Shown here piece after piece: positions 38,747-48,850 of a DNA stretch of 64,000 nt. The notes under the pieces were generated by a model that was not told the origin of the DNA, did not search any database, and saw only the letters and a list, made by a program, of their open reading frames with translations. Position 1 is the stretch's first letter. Each line of letters starts with the position of its first letter. Position numbers and translations under genes: made by a program. The stretch is from Limibacillus halophilus (lineage in GTDB: Bacteria; Pseudomonadota; Alphaproteobacteria; Kiloniellales; CECT-8803): positions 1 through 64,000 of the forward strand of contig NZ_JACHXA010000009.1 of assembly GCF_014191775.1 (NCBI RefSeq), read 5' to 3'.

Positions 38747-40321
38747 TCAGGTTTTGTCCTCCTCGCTGGCATCCTTTTCGGCCACGTCTTCGTCGGCCGC
38801 TTCCGCAGGGGCTGCATCCTCGTCATCGAACCAATGAGCCCGTGCCTGCATGATCATGGCGTCAGCCTCTTCCGGTGTCGGAGCCTGATCGCCAAGAATC
38901 TCAATCAACTCGTCGCTTGCGAGATCACCGAGGTCATCCAGCGTTTTGACGCCTTCGTCACCGAGCTTTACCAGCATCGACGCCGTCAGACCTTCAAAGG
39001 CGGCGAGTTCGTCGCTGACGCCTAGTTCCTTGCGGCGGGACTCGGCCTTGCGGCTCTGTTCTTCCAGATAATTGTTGGCGCGCAGCCTCAGTTCTTCGGA
39101 GATATCCTCGTCGAAGCCCTCGATCCCAGCCAGATCGTCGGTAGCGACAAAGGCAACCTCCTCAACCGATGTGAAACCCTCTGCGACCAAGAGGTGCGCA
39201 ATGACGTCGTCAACGTCCAAGGCTTCCATGAAGAGTTGAGAGCGCTGCCGGAACTCTTCTTGACGGCGTTTGCTTTCCTCCTCCTCAGTCAGGATATCGA
39301 TATCCCACCCGGTGAGCTGAGCCGCCAGTCGGACGTTCTGCCCGCGCCGGCCGATCGCCAGGGAAAGCTGCTCGTCGGGAACCACAACTTCGATCTGCCC
39401 GGCATCTTCGTCAAGCACGACCTTGCTGACCTCGGCCGGTTGAAGTGCGTTCACAACAAAGGTAGCGGGGTCGGGCGACCAGGGAATGATATCGATTTTC
39501 TCGCCCTGAAGTTCGCCGACAACGGCCTGGACTCGGCTGCCGCGCATACCCACGCAGGCACCGACAGGGTCGATTGAGGTGTCATTGCTGATGACTGCAA
39601 TCTTTGCGCGGCTACCGGGGTCGCGGGCCACGGCCTTCACCTCGATAATGCCGTCGTAAATCTCCGGCACTTCCTGGGCAAAAAGCTTGGCCATAAACTC
39701 GGGCCGGGCGCGAGACAGGAGAATCTGTGGTCCCCGCTGCTCGGAGCGCACGTCGAAGATATAGGCGCGCAGGCGATCACCGTTGCGGAAGGCTTCGCGC
39801 GGGATCGACTCGTCGCGGCGCATAACCGCCTCCGCGCGCCCAAGGTCGACAGTGACGTTGCCGAACTCGGTCCGCTTGACGATACCGTTGACGACTTCGC
39901 CGACGCGGTCCTTGTATTCCTCGAACTGGCGTGCCCGTTCAGCCTCCCGGACCTTCTGGACGATAACCTGTTTGGCGGTCTGGGCGGCGATTCGGCCAAG
40001 GTCGATGGGGGGCAGATCGTCCGTCAGGAACTCACCGACCTGAACATCGGGATTCCGCACCTTCGCGTCGGCCAGCAGAATCTGTGTGACCTCGTTCTCG
40101 ATCGTTTCGACGACCTCGCGGAACCGCCGCAGGCGAATCTCGCCGGACTTGCGGTCGATTTCCGCACGCACATCGTGCTCATGCCCGTACTTGGCCCGCC
40201 CGGCCTTGGAGATGGCCTGTTCCATGGCCTCCAAGACTTCTTCTCGGTCGATGCTTTTTTCCCGGGCGACCGCCTCGGCCACCTGCAGGAGCTCGGTCTT
40301 AAATGCCGTTGCCGTTTCCAT
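38747..40321 (-). CDS. nusA: Transcription termination/antitermination protein NusA
   Basis: NusA binds RNA polymerase and acts in pausing, termination and rRNA antitermination. The 524 residues hold an N-terminal polymerase-binding domain (VAREKSIDREEVLEAMEQAI), an S1 domain (about 135-200: DRVGEVVNGIVKRTEFGNV), two KH domains (DPVGACVGMRGSRVQAVVGE, LAIGRRGQNVRLAAQLTGWD) and C-terminal helix-hairpin-helix repeats (about 360-510) ending in an acidic tail. It lies 32 bases after rimP. Confidence 0.97.
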   Translation of the reverse strand: METATAFKTELLQVAEAVAREKSIDREEVLEAMEQAISKAGRAKYGHEHDVRAEIDRKSGEIRLRRFREVVETIENEVTQILLADAKVRNPDVQVGEFLTDDLPPIDLGRIAAQTAKQVIVQKVREAERARQFEEYKDRVGEVVNGIVKRTEFGNVTVDLGRAEAVMRRDESIPREAFRNGDRLRAYIFDVRSEQRGPQILLSRARPEFMAKLFAQEVPEIYDGIIEVKAVARDPGSRAKIAVISNDTSIDPVGACVGMRGSRVQAVVGELQGEKIDIIPWSPDPATFVVNALQPAEVSKVVLDEDAGQIEVVVPDEQLSLAIGRRGQNVRLAAQLTGWDIDILTEEEESKRRQEEFRQRSQLFMEALDVDDVIAHLLVAEGFTSVEEVAFVATDDLAGIEGFDEDISEELRLRANNYLEEQSRKAESRRKELGVSDELAAFEGLTASMLVKLGDEGVKTLDDLGDLASDELIEILGDQAPTPEEADAMIMQARAHWFDDEDAAPAEAADEDVAEKDASEEDKT

Positions 40322-40353
40322 CCTCTCGCCTCTTTCTCATGCAAGGGTGCGGT

Positions 40354-40920
40354 TCAATCCGCATCCTGCGAAAACTGTTCGGCTTCTTTCTGCATGGCCT
40401 CGATCAAGGCGTCGGTAAGCAGAAGCTTGGCCTTCCTCAAACCGGCAAAGGGGAGCTTCACCACGCCCTCGGCCGTTTCCACAACAATCTCAGTTCCTTC
40501 AACGCCCATGAGTCTGCCGGACACACGCTTGTGTCCATCTATGGACTGTTCCATCTCGATGCGCGCTTCAAACCCGGCGAAACGCGCAAAATCACCAAGC
40601 CGCGTCAAAGGGCGGTCCAGTCCCGGGGAGGAAACCTCCAGCGTAAACTCGCTGTCGATCGGATCCTCGACATCCAGAATTGCGCTGGTAGCGCGGCTTA
40701 CGGCAGCGCAGTCCTCGACATCAATCATGGCGCCGTCCTTACGGTCGACCATGATCTGCAGGGTTGGCGAACCCCGACCGGATAGCAGCACCCGGACGAT
40801 CTCGTAACCCATATCTTCCAGCGTCGGGGCAATCAGCTTCTCGACAACACGAGCCCGGCCCTCACTCGTCTTGGAGGGCAGGTTGTCTTCCTGTTGATCG
40901 CCGCTGCTGCTTTCGGCCAC
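40354..40920 (-). CDS. rimP: Ribosome maturation factor RimP
   Basis: RimP acts in 30S assembly. The 188 residues have the family pattern: EKLIAPTLEDMGYEIVRVLL, TLQIMVDRKDGAMIDVEDCA, FTLEVSSPGLDRPLTRLGDF and an SH3-like C-terminal domain (RVSGRLMGVEGTEIVVETAE). The start is GTG at 40920 with GGAG about 10 bases upstream. It opens the rimP-nusA-ylxR-infB operon, directly after the trmB terminator, so the promoter must be within about 50 bases or transcription reads through. Confidence 0.94.
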   Translation of the reverse strand: MAESSSGDQQEDNLPSKTSEGRARVVEKLIAPTLEDMGYEIVRVLLSGRGSPTLQIMVDRKDGAMIDVEDCAAVSRATSAILDVEDPIDSEFTLEVSSPGLDRPLTRLGDFARFAGFEARIEMEQSIDGHKRVSGRLMGVEGTEIVVETAEGVVKLPFAGLRKAKLLLTDALIEAMQKEAEQFSQDAD

Positions 40921-40967
40921 TTAACAATACTCCGTTCCGGTCGCCATCGCTGGTTTCGGGTTCCAGA

Positions 40968-40994
40968 AATAAAAAAAGCGGGCCGGTGGCCCAC
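40968..40994 (-). terminator. Rho-independent terminator after trmB
   Basis: On the minus strand GTGGGCC-ACC-GGCCCGC forms a 7-bp stem with a 3-base loop (arms 40988-40994 and 40978-40984), followed by seven Ts and then ATT. It lies about 80 bases after the trmB stop and just before rimP. Confidence 0.88.
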
Positions 40995-41072
40995 CATTTT
41001 TCAATAACTCAACGACCTAGATCATCAAGTTCTATGGCATGGAGCGAAAAATAGCGACGCTGCGCAGTTTTC

Positions 41073-41804
41073 TCAAGTGCTTTCTCGCATTTTGGCGCGC
41101 CGGGTAAAACGCAGGTAAACAGGCTGGCGTCCTGCAGCCAGCGCCTTTTCCTCGTAACGGGTCGGCGGCCAATCGTCACTACGCCGACGCCAGTCCGCTG
41201 GCTTCTCAACATTCCAATCAAACCAAGGGTGGTTTGTTGCGGCTGCCAGAATCCAGCGACGATAAGAGGGGTCGTCGGTTGCGATCCTTAACTCGGCCCC
41301 AGTCTTGAGGAGTTCCGCAAGACGGTCGAGCGTTTGTTTTTGCACGATCCTACGTTTGTTGTGCTTGGCCTTTGGCCAGGGGTCGGGGAACAGGATGAAT
41401 GCCCGATCAATGGTTTGCTCCGGTAGCCGGTCGAGAAGATCGCGGGCATCGCCTTTATGGATACGCACATTCTTGAGGTTGGCATCCTCCACTAGCTTCA
41501 GAAGGTTGCCCACGCCGTTGATGAAGAACTCGGCGCCGATGATGCCGACATTCGGATTTTGTCCGGCTTGCCAGGCCAGGTGCTCACCGCCGCCGAAGCC
41601 GATTTCCAACCAAAGTGCCGCGGGGGTGGGGACGAATTGTCCTGTAGGGTCGCCGGCGGCGGCTTCAAGATTCAATTCAAGCTGCGGCAGCAGGGTATCG
41701 AGCAGCCGTTGGCGCGCTGCGCGGATAGGCCTACCCTTGCGGCGTCCATGCAGGGACCGCCGAGGCCTTTGGGTTTTCTCTCCGTCAGGGGGGGCGGCGC
41801 ACAT
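41073..41804 (-). CDS. trmB: tRNA (guanine-N7)-methyltransferase
   Basis: This SAM-dependent enzyme makes m7G46 in tRNA. The 243 residues show a basic N-terminal extension, the SAM motif LEIGFGGGEHLAWQAG, GAEFFINGVGNLLKLVED, the family signature FILFPDPWPKAKHNKRRIVQ, and ELRIATDDPSYRRWIL. It begins 4 bases after metK and shares its message. The pairing metK-trmB is frequent in this class. Confidence 0.95.
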   Translation of the reverse strand: MCAAPPDGEKTQRPRRSLHGRRKGRPIRAARQRLLDTLLPQLELNLEAAAGDPTGQFVPTPAALWLEIGFGGGEHLAWQAGQNPNVGIIGAEFFINGVGNLLKLVEDANLKNVRIHKGDARDLLDRLPEQTIDRAFILFPDPWPKAKHNKRRIVQKQTLDRLAELLKTGAELRIATDDPSYRRWILAAATNHPWFDWNVEKPADWRRRSDDWPPTRYEEKALAAGRQPVYLRFTRRAKMREST

Positions 41805-41808
41805 GGTC

Positions 41809-42981
41809 TCAGGCGTTAAAAGCCTGCTTCAATGCCTCCACGAGGTCAGTGCGCTCCCAGGAGAATCCGCCATCGACGTCGGGTGACCGTCCAAAATGGC
41901 CATAGGCGGCGGTACGCGCATAGATCGGACGGTTTAGCCCGAGATGCTCGCGGATACCGCGCGGCCTTAGATCGACGAGCTCCCGCAATGTCTTCGCGAG
42001 CTTGTCCTCATTCACTTCATTCGTGCCGTGGGTTTCAACGAAAAGGCTCAAGGGTTCGGCAACGCCGATTGCGTAGGAGAGCTGGATCAGGCAGCGCTGA
42101 GAAAGCCCGGCCGCCACCACGTTCTTAGCCAGATAGCGAGCCGCATAGGCTGCCGAACGGTCCACCTTGGTCGGATCTTTCCCGGAGAAGGCGCCGCCGC
42201 CGTGCGGTGCGGCTCCACCATAGGTGTCGACAATGATCTTGCGTCCGGTCAGGCCGGCATCACCATCGGGACCACCGATAACGAAACGACCGGTCGGATT
42301 GACGTAGAAGTCTTCCTCGGCGCACATCCAGCCGTTGGGCAGTACGTTCATGACATGAGGGCGAACGATCTCGCGCACTTCTTCCTGTGTCAGGCTTTCG
42401 CCGTGCTGGGTGGAAACCACAACCTTGGTAGCGCGCACCGGCTTGCCGTCGTGGTATTCCAGCGTGACCTGGCTCTTGGCGTCCGGGCCCAGATGCGGTT
42501 CTGCGCCGGAATGCCGGGCTTCGGCGAGCGATTTCAGTATATTGTGGGAAAAGTGAATGGGGGCGGGCATCAGCGCTTCGGTTTCATCGCAGGCATAGCC
42601 AAACATGATCCCCTGATCGCCGGCGCCTTCGTCCTTGTTGCCTTTGGCATCGACGCCTATCGCGATGTCCCTGGACTGCTCGTGGATGTGGTTTTCCACC
42701 GACGCGTTCATCCAGTGGAATCCATCCTGTTCGTAGCCGATTTCCTTGACCGCCTTGCGCGCCACATCCTCAATCAGGTCGCGGGTGACGCTGGCAGGAC
42801 CGCGTACCTCGCCTGCCAGAACGATACGGTTTGTCGTGCAGAGCGTTTCCACGGCGACACGCGCTTCTGGCTCGTGGCCAATGTATGTGTCCACGATGGC
42901 GTCGGAGATTCGATCAGAAACCTTATCGGGATGGCCTTCGGAAACTGATTCGCTCGTGAACTGATAGATACCCTTGCGCAC
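41809..42981 (-). CDS. metK: S-adenosylmethionine synthetase
   Basis: This enzyme makes SAM from methionine and ATP. The 390 residues show all three domains: [20 protein letters not shown] at the N-terminus, [16 protein letters not shown] in the centre, the P-loop-like [19 protein letters not shown], and a C-terminal [12 protein letters not shown]-type segment (reads [13 protein letters not shown]). The start is a GTG at 42981 with GGGGGAA upstream; in-frame sequence before it is not family-like. I looked for a SAM riboswitch upstream and saw none that I recognise. Confidence 0.96.
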   Translation of the reverse strand: MRKGIYQFTSESVSEGHPDKVSDRISDAIVDTYIGHEPEARVAVETLCTTNRIVLAGEVRGPASVTRDLIEDVARKAVKEIGYEQDGFHWMNASVENHIHEQSRDIAIGVDAKGNKDEGAGDQGIMFGYACDETEALMPAPIHFSHNILKSLAEARHSGAEPHLGPDAKSQVTLEYHDGKPVRATKVVVSTQHGESLTQEEVREIVRPHVMNVLPNGWMCAEEDFYVNPTGRFVIGGPDGDAGLTGRKIIVDTYGGAAPHGGGAFSGKDPTKVDRSAAYAARYLAKNVVAAGLSQRCLIQLSYAIGVAEPLSLFVETHGTNEVNEDKLAKTLRELVDLRPRGIREHLGLNRPIYARTAAYGHFGRSPDVDGGFSWERTDLVEALKQAFNA

Positions 42982-43051
42982 GGTTATTCCCCCGATTGCG
43001 ATTTGCCGATTTCCTGAAGCGGGTTCTGCCTGGATTGCGGAGCCACGCGTG

Positions 43052-43077
43052 CGCGCACGCAAACAAAGGCGTGCGCG
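43052..43077. other. GC-rich hairpin in metK leader
   Basis: CGCGCACGC (43052-43060) pairs perfectly with GCGTGCGCG (43069-43077) around an 8-base loop, between the tandem XRE regulator and metK. No T-run follows on the minus strand. It may be a weak terminator or a leader element of metK. Confidence 0.45.
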
Positions 43078-43113
43078 AAAAACGCCGCATCCTGTGGTTT
43101 GACGAGCGGGGCG

Positions 43114-43845
43114 TCAAGTCCTCTTAGAATCCTCGCCGGTATTTGCATCGGATGCCGCGCTGTTGAGCTTAGCGATCGCCCTTGCGAGGTCGATTAGACC
43201 GCGGCGCAGTTCTGTGGATGGAATTTGCCGGAAAGCGCCTAGAAGTTCGGCAAGTTCCTTCGATTCCGTTCGGTCGGCTTCATAGCTCACCGGCTCATCA
43301 TGCCAAGCGTGGTGGCTTGTGCCTGACTGCGCTCTGACTTGCCCCGGCATATCCTCGAAGAAGAAGTTGAGCTCGACGTTCAAAGCCAGACAAATGTCGT
43401 AAAGTCGGCTCGCGCTGATCCGGTTGATACCTCTTTCATATTTCTGAACTTGCTGGAAACTGACGCCTAGGATTTCCGCAAGCCGTTCCTGGCTGAAACC
43501 GCGCTCTACCCGTCGCATAAAGAGACGGTTTCCGACATGCCGGTCGATAGGATTACCGGCAACGCGTGATCCTTTGCGGCGGGTTCCGGCCACCGCCTCA
43601 TTCTGCGGGACTTCAGCGAAAAGCACGTCTTCTGGAACGGCCAATAGGTTGGCCAGTGCCTTTTGGAGTGTTGCGTCCGGTAGATACAGACCGTTTTCGA
43701 TTCGCCGGAGTTCTCGAAGAGAAATCTGCAAAGCGTTGGCAGCTTCTTTTTGAGTAAGACCAATCTTGCGGCGGCTTTGCCATAAGGTATCGGCCGTCGC
43801 CGCGTAAGGACCCATTGCGGATCCACGCATCTTTCGTGATGTCAT
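43114..43845 (-). CDS. Tandem XRE-type transcriptional regulator (two HTH domains)
   Basis: A protein of about 243 residues with two Cro/C1-type helix-turn-helix domains. The first (about 15-75) is RKIGLTQKEAANALQISLRE. The second (about 100-165) is ERGFSQERLAEILGVSFQQV, then QKYERGINRISASRL. The second half closely parallels the whole neighbouring regulator (44043-44501), including the following NVELNFFFEDMPG and a C-terminal RRGLIDLARAIAKL. It therefore looks like a PraR-type protein with an extra HTH fused in front. ATG 43845 is used, with AGGGAT close before it; ATGs at 43830 and 43815 are alternatives. Targets are unknown; metK is the next gene. Confidence 0.82.
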   Translation of the reverse strand: MTSRKMRGSAMGPYAATADTLWQSRRKIGLTQKEAANALQISLRELRRIENGLYLPDATLQKALANLLAVPEDVLFAEVPQNEAVAGTRRKGSRVAGNPIDRHVGNRLFMRRVERGFSQERLAEILGVSFQQVQKYERGINRISASRLYDICLALNVELNFFFEDMPGQVRAQSGTSHHAWHDEPVSYEADRTESKELAELLGAFRQIPSTELRRGLIDLARAIAKLNSAASDANTGEDSKRT

Positions 43846-43977
43846 ATCCCTATTTCGCCCCCAAGGTGCTTCTTCTAGCGGTACCGCTCGTTTGGTCTTG
43901 GCGGCACCTAGGCGGAGCATATCATGATATGCACGCAAGGGAAGTCTTGTGGGCATTGGACACCAGTGTGGCCTGCC

Positions 43978-44010
43978 AAAAGAAAGAGGCGCCGGTTACC
44001 GGCGCCTCTT
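43978..44010 (-). terminator. Rho-independent terminator after PraR-like gene
   Basis: A near-perfect palindrome, with arms 43998-44010 and 43984-43996 (AAGAGGCGCCGGT read on the minus strand), is followed on that strand by TTTCTTTT. It begins about 30 bases after the PraR-like stop codon. The tandem XRE gene therefore needs its own promoter. Confidence 0.88.
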
Positions 44011-44042
44011 AATACCTAAGGGTCAAAAAGAATCGAAAGCCG

Positions 44043-44501
44043 TTACTCGGCATCCTCCGCCTTGGCCAGCGCCTTTGTCATCTCGAACAAGCGCCTGCGA
44101 ACCTGCTGATCGGTAATACGGTAGTATGCCCGCACCAGCTCAAGCGTTTCCCGCCGGGCCATCGGATCCTTTTCATAGGGATGCGGCTCATCGGGGTTGT
44201 CGCTGGTTAGTAGCTGGCTCGGCGACTTCCGCGCCGTGTCTTCCGGCATATCGTCGAAGAAAAACCCGATGGGTACGTCCAGAATGCGCGCGATATCAAA
44301 GAGCCGGCTGGATCCGATGCGATTTGCGCCTCGCTCATATTTTTGTACCTGCTGGAATGTGAGGCCGATTGCCTCACCCAGTTTCTCCTGGCTCATTCCC
44401 AATAGAGTGCGGCGCAGTCTTACCCGCGCACCTACATGCATATCGATTGGATTTGGGCCGCCCGGTCCAATGGCTTTCCCCGGTTTACGTCCTCGCGGCA
44501 T
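44043..44501 (-). CDS. XRE-family regulator, PraR-like
   Basis: A protein of 152 residues with one HTH domain (about 22-80: NPIDMHVGARVRLRRTLLG, SQEKLGEAIGLTFQQVQKYE, GANRIGSSRLFDIARILDVP), then GFFFDDMPED and a C-terminal helical tail (VRRRLFEMTKALAKAEDAE). This arrangement matches the rhizobial PraR group of regulators, which control biofilm and attachment genes in rhizobia. AGGAGG lies before the ATG, and a strong terminator follows. Since the window encodes a pilus, a link to attachment is tempting but unsupported by any site. Confidence 0.85.
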   Translation of the reverse strand: MPRGRKPGKAIGPGGPNPIDMHVGARVRLRRTLLGMSQEKLGEAIGLTFQQVQKYERGANRIGSSRLFDIARILDVPIGFFFDDMPEDTARKSPSQLLTSDNPDEPHPYEKDPMARRETLELVRAYYRITDQQVRRRLFEMTKALAKAEDAE

Positions 44502-44606
44502 TAGGTCGCCTCCTGATTGTCGGTTGTTCTACAGTCCAATATTCACTCAATTGATGGGAAAATCCATACACAATCTATGATTGGGTAGGACTAACTTTGT
44601 ACTCCT

Positions 44607-46202
44607 TCACAGGATCCGTCGGAGCAACAATACAAGCAAGTAGAAAAACCCCAATAAAAACATGGATGTATAGTGATTAATCTTTGAAAACAACGTGGGG
44701 TGCTGCAAGGGACGGGCGAGACCCACATCCAAGACGCCGCTGCGTCCAAGCGGCAGTTTTCCCAAAAAACGACCATAGGAGTCGATGGAGGCGGAGATTC
44801 CTCCGTTGGCGGCCCGCACCACGGGAAGGCCCTCTTCGACCGCCCGCAGGCGGGCCGCGGCAAGGTGTTGATAGGGGCCGGACGAGAGTCCGAACCAGTT
44901 ATCGTTTGTGAGGTTCAAAAGCCATTGCGGCCGGGCTGCACTTGCTTTTGGCGTGACGGCGCCGGGAAAAATGATCTCGTAACAAATCAAGGCTGAGTAA
45001 GGTGGCAGCCCGGGGATTTCCATAAGACTTACCCCGGGGCCTGCATTGAAATCCGCCCGACCGGCGGTCAACTTCGTTGCTCCGAGGATGCTCCGGAACG
45101 GAACATACTCGCCAAAGGGGACGAGGTGAGCCTTGTCGTAGGCGCTGACCTGCCGCCCGTTGCCGTCGAATGCAAATAGACTGTTCCAAAATCTGATGCT
45201 GCCGTCATCGGCGTCTTCACCACGCGGTGCGCCGGTAATGACCGCACCGCCCGGCGGCGCCAGATCGGACAGGGCTTGCTGCAACCCTTCCGCGCGATCT
45301 AGCAGGAACGGCACCGCTGTTTCCGACCATATTATGTGCGTGACCGTGTCGTACCCTGGACCTCGGCTCATCCTCAACTGTTGCCGCACATGCTCGGCCC
45401 GCAAGGCCTGATCCCACTTGCTTTCCTGCGGAATATCCGGTTGCACCAGACGCAAGCGGACCGAAGGCACCAGGTCGTCCTCGGTGTCAGGTGCGCCCGT
45501 AATTCTGATGCCGGCATAAAGACCGGACGTCATTAGGAAAAGGATCGCCAGCACAGCGGGGGCAAAGCGCTGCCGTGGGGAGGCCCGGTCACCAATCGCC
45601 GCAGGCGCGCTGGCAGCAAACACGGTAAACAGCGACAAGCCCCAAACGCCGATTAGTGCTGCCGGTTGCAGCGTCGTAGCCGAAAAGGCCCAGACGCTAC
45701 CTATTAGGTTCCATGGAAAGCCGGTCAGCAGCCACGCGCGAAGCAGTTCCGCAACAAGCCAAGCAATAGCCAACACGGCGATTCTTTGTGGACCGCCCCA
45801 GAAATACCGCCTGGAAATCCAAAGGGTGAGAGCGACGAACAGGCCAAGACCCAAGGAAAGGCCCAAGACGGCGAAGGGGCCGACCACCCCGAAGCGATCC
45901 GCCTCGACGAAGAATGCGATCGTGACCCAGTAGAGGCCCGCCAGGAAGAATCCGAGAGCAAAAGCCCAAGCGCGCAAGAATGCGGCCCAGCCGCGTCCGG
46001 CACCATCCAGCAGCCACGTAAGCCCGGTAAAGGCGGGCAATAGCAATGGCACGGCGTACAGCGGGGGCAGCGCACCGACAGCCAACAGGCCCAGCAGGAA
46101 CGAGAGGCAAAGGGCCCGCCATCGCCCCAGACCGGCCGTTCTTGCCGACAGTGCTTGAAAAAAGCCGACCGGGGCCGAAGAAGATACGGCCTTACCTTGC
46201 AT
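44607..46202 (-). CDS. lnt: Apolipoprotein N-acyltransferase
   Basis: Lnt adds the third acyl chain to lipoproteins in the inner membrane. The 531 residues comprise several membrane helices (about 20-210) and a nitrilase-type domain (about 240-490). The catalytic triad is visible: Glu in [13 protein letters not shown], Lys in [15 protein letters not shown] and Cys in [14 protein letters not shown] final helix ends in a basic tail. ATG 46202 lies inside the corC end; ATG 46211 is also possible. The corC-lnt order is conserved across proteobacteria. Confidence 0.95.
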   Translation of the reverse strand: MQGKAVSSSAPVGFFQALSARTAGLGRWRALCLSFLLGLLAVGALPPLYAVPLLLPAFTGLTWLLDGAGRGWAAFLRAWAFALGFFLAGLYWVTIAFFVEADRFGVVGPFAVLGLSLGLGLFVALTLWISRRYFWGGPQRIAVLAIAWLVAELLRAWLLTGFPWNLIGSVWAFSATTLQPAALIGVWGLSLFTVFAASAPAAIGDRASPRQRFAPAVLAILFLMTSGLYAGIRITGAPDTEDDLVPSVRLRLVQPDIPQESKWDQALRAEHVRQQLRMSRGPGYDTVTHIIWSETAVPFLLDRAEGLQQALSDLAPPGGAVITGAPRGEDADDGSIRFWNSLFAFDGNGRQVSAYDKAHLVPFGEYVPFRSILGATKLTAGRADFNAGPGVSLMEIPGLPPYSALICYEIIFPGAVTPKASAARPQWLLNLTNDNWFGLSSGPYQHLAAARLRAVEEGLPVVRAANGGISASIDSYGRFLGKLPLGRSGVLDVGLARPLQHPTLFSKINHYTSMFLLGFFYLLVLLLRRIL

Positions 46203-47181
46203 CGCCGTCATTTGTCGTGGGTTTGGGCAGAATGTTGTGTACGCGCAGCCGCTTGATACGCCGGGGGTCGGCTTCCAGAACCTCGAAACTGATTCCTGAC
46301 GGGTGGGAAACCAATTCGCCGCGCGCCGGAACATGTCCCGCCAGGGAAACGACCAGCCCTCCCAGTGTATCGATATCTTCCTCCCGCTCTTCCTCGGTCA
46401 GGATCGGGCCAGTCTGGCTTTCAAACTCTTCGATATCCATGCGTGCGTCGACCACCAGATTGCCGTCGGGTCGTCGGATCAGACGCGGTGCGCTTGCAAC
46501 GTCGTGCTCGTCTTCGATCTCACCGACGATTTCCTCGACCAGATCCTCGATCGTCACTAAGCCGTCGATACCGCCATACTCGTCCACGACCATTGCCATG
46601 TGAACACGGCTGAGTCGCATATCCAGCAATAGATCTAAAACCCGCATAGAGGGCGCGATGATTAGCACCTCCCGGGCAATTCCGGTCAGGCGCTTGCGTT
46701 TACTCTGGTTGGCCAGGACATCCTTTATGTGTACGAAGCCGATGACCTCGTCCAAGGTCTCCCGATAAACAGGTAAGCGAGAGTGGCCCTTTTCAGCCAT
46801 CAGCTTCAACAGTGAGTCGAGGCTGGTGCCGGCCTCGACCGCCACGATATCCGCCCGCGGAACCATAACATCGTAGGCCGTCAGGTGCCGAAGCTTCAGC
46901 GTGTTCAGCAGCATGACTCTTTCGTGGTCGCTTATGGGGGTGTCGTCTTCGCCACTGCTATGCAGTTCGCTTTCCTCGAGTATCGTTTCGATGGATTCGC
47001 GCAGTGTCGAATCACCGTTGCGTAGCCCCAGGAATCCGCGAATTTTTGCGCGCAGGCGCTGCCAAGTCGTGAGACCGTTCGAGTTGCCGTTCTGTTGACC
47101 GGAGCTGGGACCGCAGTCTGCGCTGCGCGGACTACAGTCGCGAAACCGCTTAAACGAATCCGGATCGCTGCCGTCAGTCAT
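46192..47181 (-). CDS. corC: CBS-domain protein, CorC/HlyC family
   Basis: A cytosolic CorC-type protein of 329 residues. Two CBS domains follow an N-terminal region ([20 protein letters not shown], then [20 protein letters not shown] and [20 protein letters not shown]). Next comes the transporter-associated domain ([35 protein letters not shown]). No membrane DUF21 domain is present, so it resembles the soluble CorC form linked to Mg/Co handling. ATG 47181 overlaps the ybeY stop (TGATG), with AGGAA upstream. Confidence 0.92.
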   Translation of the reverse strand: MTDGSDPDSFKRFRDCSPRSADCGPSSGQQNGNSNGLTTWQRLRAKIRGFLGLRNGDSTLRESIETILEESELHSSGEDDTPISDHERVMLLNTLKLRHLTAYDVMVPRADIVAVEAGTSLDSLLKLMAEKGHSRLPVYRETLDEVIGFVHIKDVLANQSKRKRLTGIAREVLIIAPSMRVLDLLLDMRLSRVHMAMVVDEYGGIDGLVTIEDLVEEIVGEIEDEHDVASAPRLIRRPDGNLVVDARMDIEEFESQTGPILTEEEREEDIDTLGGLVVSLAGHVPARGELVSHPSGISFEVLEADPRRIKRLRVHNILPKPTTNDGDAR

Positions 47182-47768
47182 CACATCACATTCCTTGCCG
47201 CCAGGGCCGCAGGCTCAGACTCGTCCAGGTAGGGGTCGGACACGCCCAGTCGCGCCAGTATGCGGCGCTCCAAGCTTTCCATTGCCGTCGCTTCTTCGGG
47301 TGCTTCGTGATCGTGACCCAGAAGATGCAAGGTTCCGTGCACCACGAGATGCAGGAAATGGTCGCGCAACGCCTTACCATCGGCGGCGGCTTCGCGCTGC
47401 AATGTATCCAGCGAAAGGACGATGTCGCCAAGCAGCAGCGGCCCTGCGCCCAGTGGCATACTCGGTGGTGCATCCTGGGCGTGGAGGTCGAATTGCGGAA
47501 AGGACAGCACGTTCGTGGGTTGGTCCTTGCCTCGGTAACGGGCGTTGAGATCCTGCAGGAAGGGGTCATCTGCCAAACAGATGCAAATTTCCGCAGCGAC
47601 CTGCTGGCTGTCCGATATCCGTTGCTCGGTCCGGAGCGTCTCCGTCACCGCCTGTTTGGCGTCCTCTTCGACAGAACCAATCTTTGCCTGCCAGTCACCG
47701 CTATGGAACACGATGTCCAGTTCCAGGAGCACGGGGCTGTCGATACTACTATCAGGGTCGTCGTTCAT
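47181..47768 (-). CDS. ybeY: Endoribonuclease YbeY
   Basis: YbeY is a metal-dependent RNase for 16S rRNA 3' maturation and ribosome quality control. The 195 residues show LNARYRGKDQPTNVLSFP, LLGDIVLSLDTLQRE and the metal-binding motif HGTLHLLGHDH (three His). It starts 23 bases after phoH and overlaps corC. The phoH-ybeY-corC-lnt order is widely conserved. Confidence 0.95.
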   Translation of the reverse strand: MNDDPDSSIDSPVLLELDIVFHSGDWQAKIGSVEEDAKQAVTETLRTEQRISDSQQVAAEICICLADDPFLQDLNARYRGKDQPTNVLSFPQFDLHAQDAPPSMPLGAGPLLLGDIVLSLDTLQREAAADGKALRDHFLHLVVHGTLHLLGHDHEAPEEATAMESLERRILARLGVSDPYLDESEPAALAARNVM

Positions 47769-47791
47769 TACCGTTTCAAAAGACCGCTTCT

Positions 47792-48850
47792 TCAGGGCTT
47801 TAGTTCCCTATCGAAGAGATCGCCTTCATTTTGTGGGTCACCCGCGTCTCGGGCTTGATAGGCCTGTACGATGCGGGTCACCAGATTGTGGCGCACGACG
47901 TCTTGATCCGTGAACTGAACGAAGGACACGCCTTTTAGCCCAGCCAGCAAACCCGCGGCGTCGCGTAACCCCGATGGCGTGCCGCTTGGCAGGTCGATCT
48001 GGGTCATGTCGCCCGTGACCGCCATACGGCTATGTTCACCCATTCGGGTCAAGAACATCTTCATCTGCACCGGTGTCGTATTCTGCGCTTCATCAAGGAT
48101 GACGAAGGCATTCGACAAAGTGCGCCCCCGCATAAATGCGAGCGGCGCGATTTCAATTTCGTGTGCGGCCATTCGTCTTTCAACCTGTTCGGCGGGCAGC
48201 AGGTCGAAAAGCGCGTCGTAAAGCGGCCGCAAGTAAGGGTCGACCTTCTCCTTTAAGTCGCCTGGAAGGAAGCCGAGACGCTCTCCTGCCTCGACGGCCG
48301 GTCGGGAAAGAATGATGCGATCCACCGACCCCTGAAGCAGACAATCAACCGCCATGGCAACGGCAAGGTAGGTCTTGCCTGTGCCCGCAGGCCCTATGGC
48401 GAACACGAGCTCATGCCGGCGGAGTGCTTCCAGATAGGTGCGTTGACCGGGTGAGCGTGCGGTGATGGTGCGCTTGCGGGTGCGGATGACGGCCTCGTCG
48501 CTTTCCGCTGTCGGGACGGCGGCGATTCCGATGTCGTTTGAAGGATCGCCTCCCGGTGCCGCGGATAATCTTGCCGCCGCATCCACTTCGGCGGGTGACA
48601 CCTCCAGCCCGCGTTGTAGGCGCTCCCAAAGAGCACGCAATGCCCGCCCGGCCCGCTCGACCGCTTCACTCTCGCCGGATACGGCGATGCGATTTCCCCG
48701 ACTGACCAGGGTCACGCCCAGATGTTCTTCCAAGCGTGCCAGATTCTCGTCGTGGCGCCCGAATAGCATCGGGACGAGCTGATTGTCGTCGAATTGGAGG
48801 AGGAGCGGCCGTTCTGCGTCGACCGAAGCGCGTCTGCCGGAAAGACTCAC
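47792..48850 (-). CDS. PhoH-like ATPase
   Basis: A P-loop ATPase of 352 residues. It has an N-terminal KH-like region ([19 protein letters not shown]), a Walker A motif ([15 protein letters not shown]), [20 protein letters not shown], a Walker B-type [20 protein letters not shown], and [12 protein letters not shown]. PhoH-like proteins are linked to RNA metabolism, often together with YbeY. The start is GTG at 48850, sharing GTGA with the miaB stop. Confidence 0.93.
   Translation of the reverse strand: MSLSGRRASVDAERPLLLQFDDNQLVPMLFGRHDENLARLEEHLGVTLVSRGNRIAVSGESEAVERAGRALRALWERLQRGLEVSPAEVDAAARLSAAPGGDPSNDIGIAAVPTAESDEAVIRTRKRTITARSPGQRTYLEALRRHELVFAIGPAGTGKTYLAVAMAVDCLLQGSVDRIILSRPAVEAGERLGFLPGDLKEKVDPYLRPLYDALFDLLPAEQVERRMAAHEIEIAPLAFMRGRTLSNAFVILDEAQNTTPVQMKMFLTRMGEHSRMAVTGDMTQIDLPSGTPSGLRDAAGLLAGLKGVSFVQFTDQDVVRHNLVTRIVQAYQARDAGDPQNEGDLFDRELKP

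Noticed and set aside
42028-42948. Open frame of 306 codons on the plus strand
   Set aside because: It is antisense to metK, which has full family signatures. The translation resembles no protein.
42982-43113. SAM or SAM/SAH riboswitch upstream of metK
   Set aside because: I could not match the conserved cores of SAM-II, SAM-V or SAM/SAH motifs. Only a simple GC-rich hairpin is present.
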